This document shows, piece after piece, positions 7,243 to 7,735 of a stretch of 7,735 nt of DNA (position 1 is the stretch's first letter; the number at the start of each line of letters is the position of its first letter). The stretch is taken from NCBI GenBank assembly GCA_903837025.1, contig CAILTC010000133.1, positions 1 through 7,735 on the forward strand. The letters are read 5' to 3'. The DNA comes from an uncultured Bacteroidota bacterium (lineage in GTDB: Bacteria; Bacteroidota; Bacteroidia; Flavobacteriales; Flavobacteriaceae). The position numbers were made by a program, and so were the translations under genes. The notes beneath the pieces were generated by a model. That model searched no databases. It was not told where the DNA came from and saw only the letters and a program-made list of their open reading frames with translations.

Positions 7243-7320
7243 TAACCATTCACCCGAATTTGACGCCTATTCACTATCAGACGGCTGTATTCTACCATAA
7301 ACGCTAGTATTCATAAAAGA
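7243..7320 (+). promoter_or_regulatory. Phased ATTC direct repeats, candidate LytTR operator array
   Basis: ATTC cores begin at 7248, 7269, 7289 and 7309, with spacings of 21, 20 and 20 bp. With flanks they read AACCATTCACCC, GCCTATTCACTA, CTGTATTCTACC and TAGTATTCATAA. The last two are preceded at the same distance by ACG (7281, 7301). LytTR sites are known as direct repeats of about 9 bp, centre-to-centre about 21 bp; ACCATTCAC is close to the general pattern [TA][AC][CA]GTTN[AG][TG], with two mismatches. The array begins just after the regulator's stop and ends 18 nt before the candidate -7 box of the repeat-protein gene, so the last site would cover the -33 region, as expected for an activator. 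A further isolated ATTC at 7363 is out of phase. Confidence 0.5.
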
Positions 7321-7337
7321 TTTTGAGATATGCTATG

Positions 7338-7345
7338 TAGTTTTA
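7338..7345 (+). promoter_or_regulatory. Candidate -7 box of the repeat-protein gene (TAGTTTTA)
   Basis: TAGTTTTA differs from TAnnTTTG only at the last base. Initiation near 7351 would give a leader of about 67 nt. A weak box next to activator-like sites suits a regulated promoter. No hairpin or riboswitch-like structure was seen in the leader (7351-7417), which is AT-rich. Confidence 0.35.
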
Positions 7346-7417
7346 CAAAACGAAATTGTGGTATTCGCAATTCAAAGTAACAATGTAAAATCATATAACA
7401 ATATAAAACCTCAAATT

Positions 7418-7699
7418 ATGAAAAAAGCAATTTTAACAATCGGATTATTTTCATTAGTAATGATATTAACTTCATTTACTACACCTGAAACAAGTAAAAT
7501 GACTTTGAGCAATAATACAACTGTTGACGCAGTAGGTTCTGCAGCAACAGGAGGAAACAAAAAACTGGATGCAGTAGGTTCTGCGGCTACAGGAGGAAAT
7601 AAAAAATTAGATGCAGTAGGTTCGGCTGCAACAGGAGGAAATAAAAAATTAGATGCAGTAGGTTCGGCTGCAACAGGAGGAAATAAAAAATTGGACTAA
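7418..7699 (+). CDS. Small secreted protein of four identical 14-residue repeats
   Basis: From the ATG at 7418 the product has 93 residues; a GTG at 7358 would add 20 residues before the obvious MKK signal-peptide start and is rejected. Residues 1-20 or so form a Sec signal peptide (MKKAILTIGLFSLVMILTSF). A short Thr/Ser/Asn-rich linker runs to residue 36. Residues 37-92 are four perfect copies of DAVGSAATGGNKKL, ending in a final Asp that starts a fifth copy. There is no cysteine in the whole protein, no lipobox and no predicted globular core. Each unit has one Asp and two Lys, hence a net charge of +1. The KK and GG pairs recur every 14 residues and could be processing sites for a multi-copy peptide precursor, but an extended, non-processed repeat protein fits equally well. 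I do not recognise the family. It follows the LytTR regulator after a 179-bp spacer with candidate operator repeats. No terminator is visible in the 36 bases after the stop. Confidence 0.85.
   Translation: MKKAILTIGLFSLVMILTSFTTPETSKMTLSNNTTVDAVGSAATGGNKKLDAVGSAATGGNKKLDAVGSAATGGNKKLDAVGSAATGGNKKLD
7526..7693 (+). repeat. Four tandem 42-bp coding repeats
   Basis: The units are 7526-7567, 7568-7609, 7610-7651 and 7652-7693. Units 3 and 4 differ by one base (TTA/TTG). Unit 1 differs from unit 2 at GAC/GAT, GCA/GCG, GCA/GCT, AAC/AAT and CTG/TTA. Unit 2 differs from unit 3 at TCT/TCG, GCG/GCT and GCT/GCA. Every difference is synonymous, so the encoded 14-residue unit is identical in all four copies. 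Divergence is greatest at the 5' end and the 3' copies look most recently duplicated. Confidence 0.97.
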
Positions 7700-7735
7700 T
7701 AATTTTCCACTATATTTTATAAATATAAGGCTATC

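Noticed and set aside
7358..7417. N-terminal extension of the repeat protein from GTG 7358
   Set aside because: It would place 20 polar residues before the MKK signal peptide; the ATG at 7418 is much better.
7526..7693. The 42-bp repeats as a CRISPR array or non-coding satellite
   Set aside because: There are no spacers, the units are contiguous, in frame with a signal peptide, and vary only at synonymous positions.

Overview
This looks like a chromosomal segment from a member of the Bacteroidota, most likely a Flavobacterium or close relative. The basis is low G+C, strong use of AAA/AAT/TTA codons, TAnnTTTG-type promoter boxes, a lipoprotein with an SDD export signal, a ComF protein, and a LytTR regulator of Bacteroidota style. 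The assignment is inference from sequence character, without a database search.

Layout. Bases 1-807 hold the 3' part of a gene that enters from the left edge; its protein looks like a TIM-barrel (DUF3142-like) enzyme of unknown activity. It overlaps by 41 nt a 756-residue TPR-rich lipoprotein gene (767-3037) that probably goes to the cell surface. The two look translationally coupled. comF lies tail to tail with the lipoprotein gene (3042-3725, minus). A 242-bp divergent spacer with a long near-perfect palindrome (3808-3872) separates comF from the glycyl-tRNA synthetase gene (3968-5509, plus), whose promoter box sits so close to its ATG that the mRNA may be leaderless. A strong bidirectional terminator (5544-5583) serves both glyQS and the convergent gene for a small outer-membrane beta-barrel protein (5583-6104, minus).

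The right end is the most unusual part. An orphan LytTR response regulator (6402-7238) has Glu at the usual phospho-acceptor Asp position. Downstream, a 180-bp spacer carries four ATTC cores phased at 21, 20 and 20 bp, resembling the direct-repeat operators of LytTR proteins. Then comes a small secreted-protein gene (7418-7699) made of four identical 14-residue units whose DNA copies differ only by synonymous changes. I propose, as inference, that the regulator controls the repeat-peptide gene through the phased sites.

No tRNA, rRNA, CRISPR array, insertion sequence or phage gene was seen. The left half is ordinary housekeeping and hypothetical genes.
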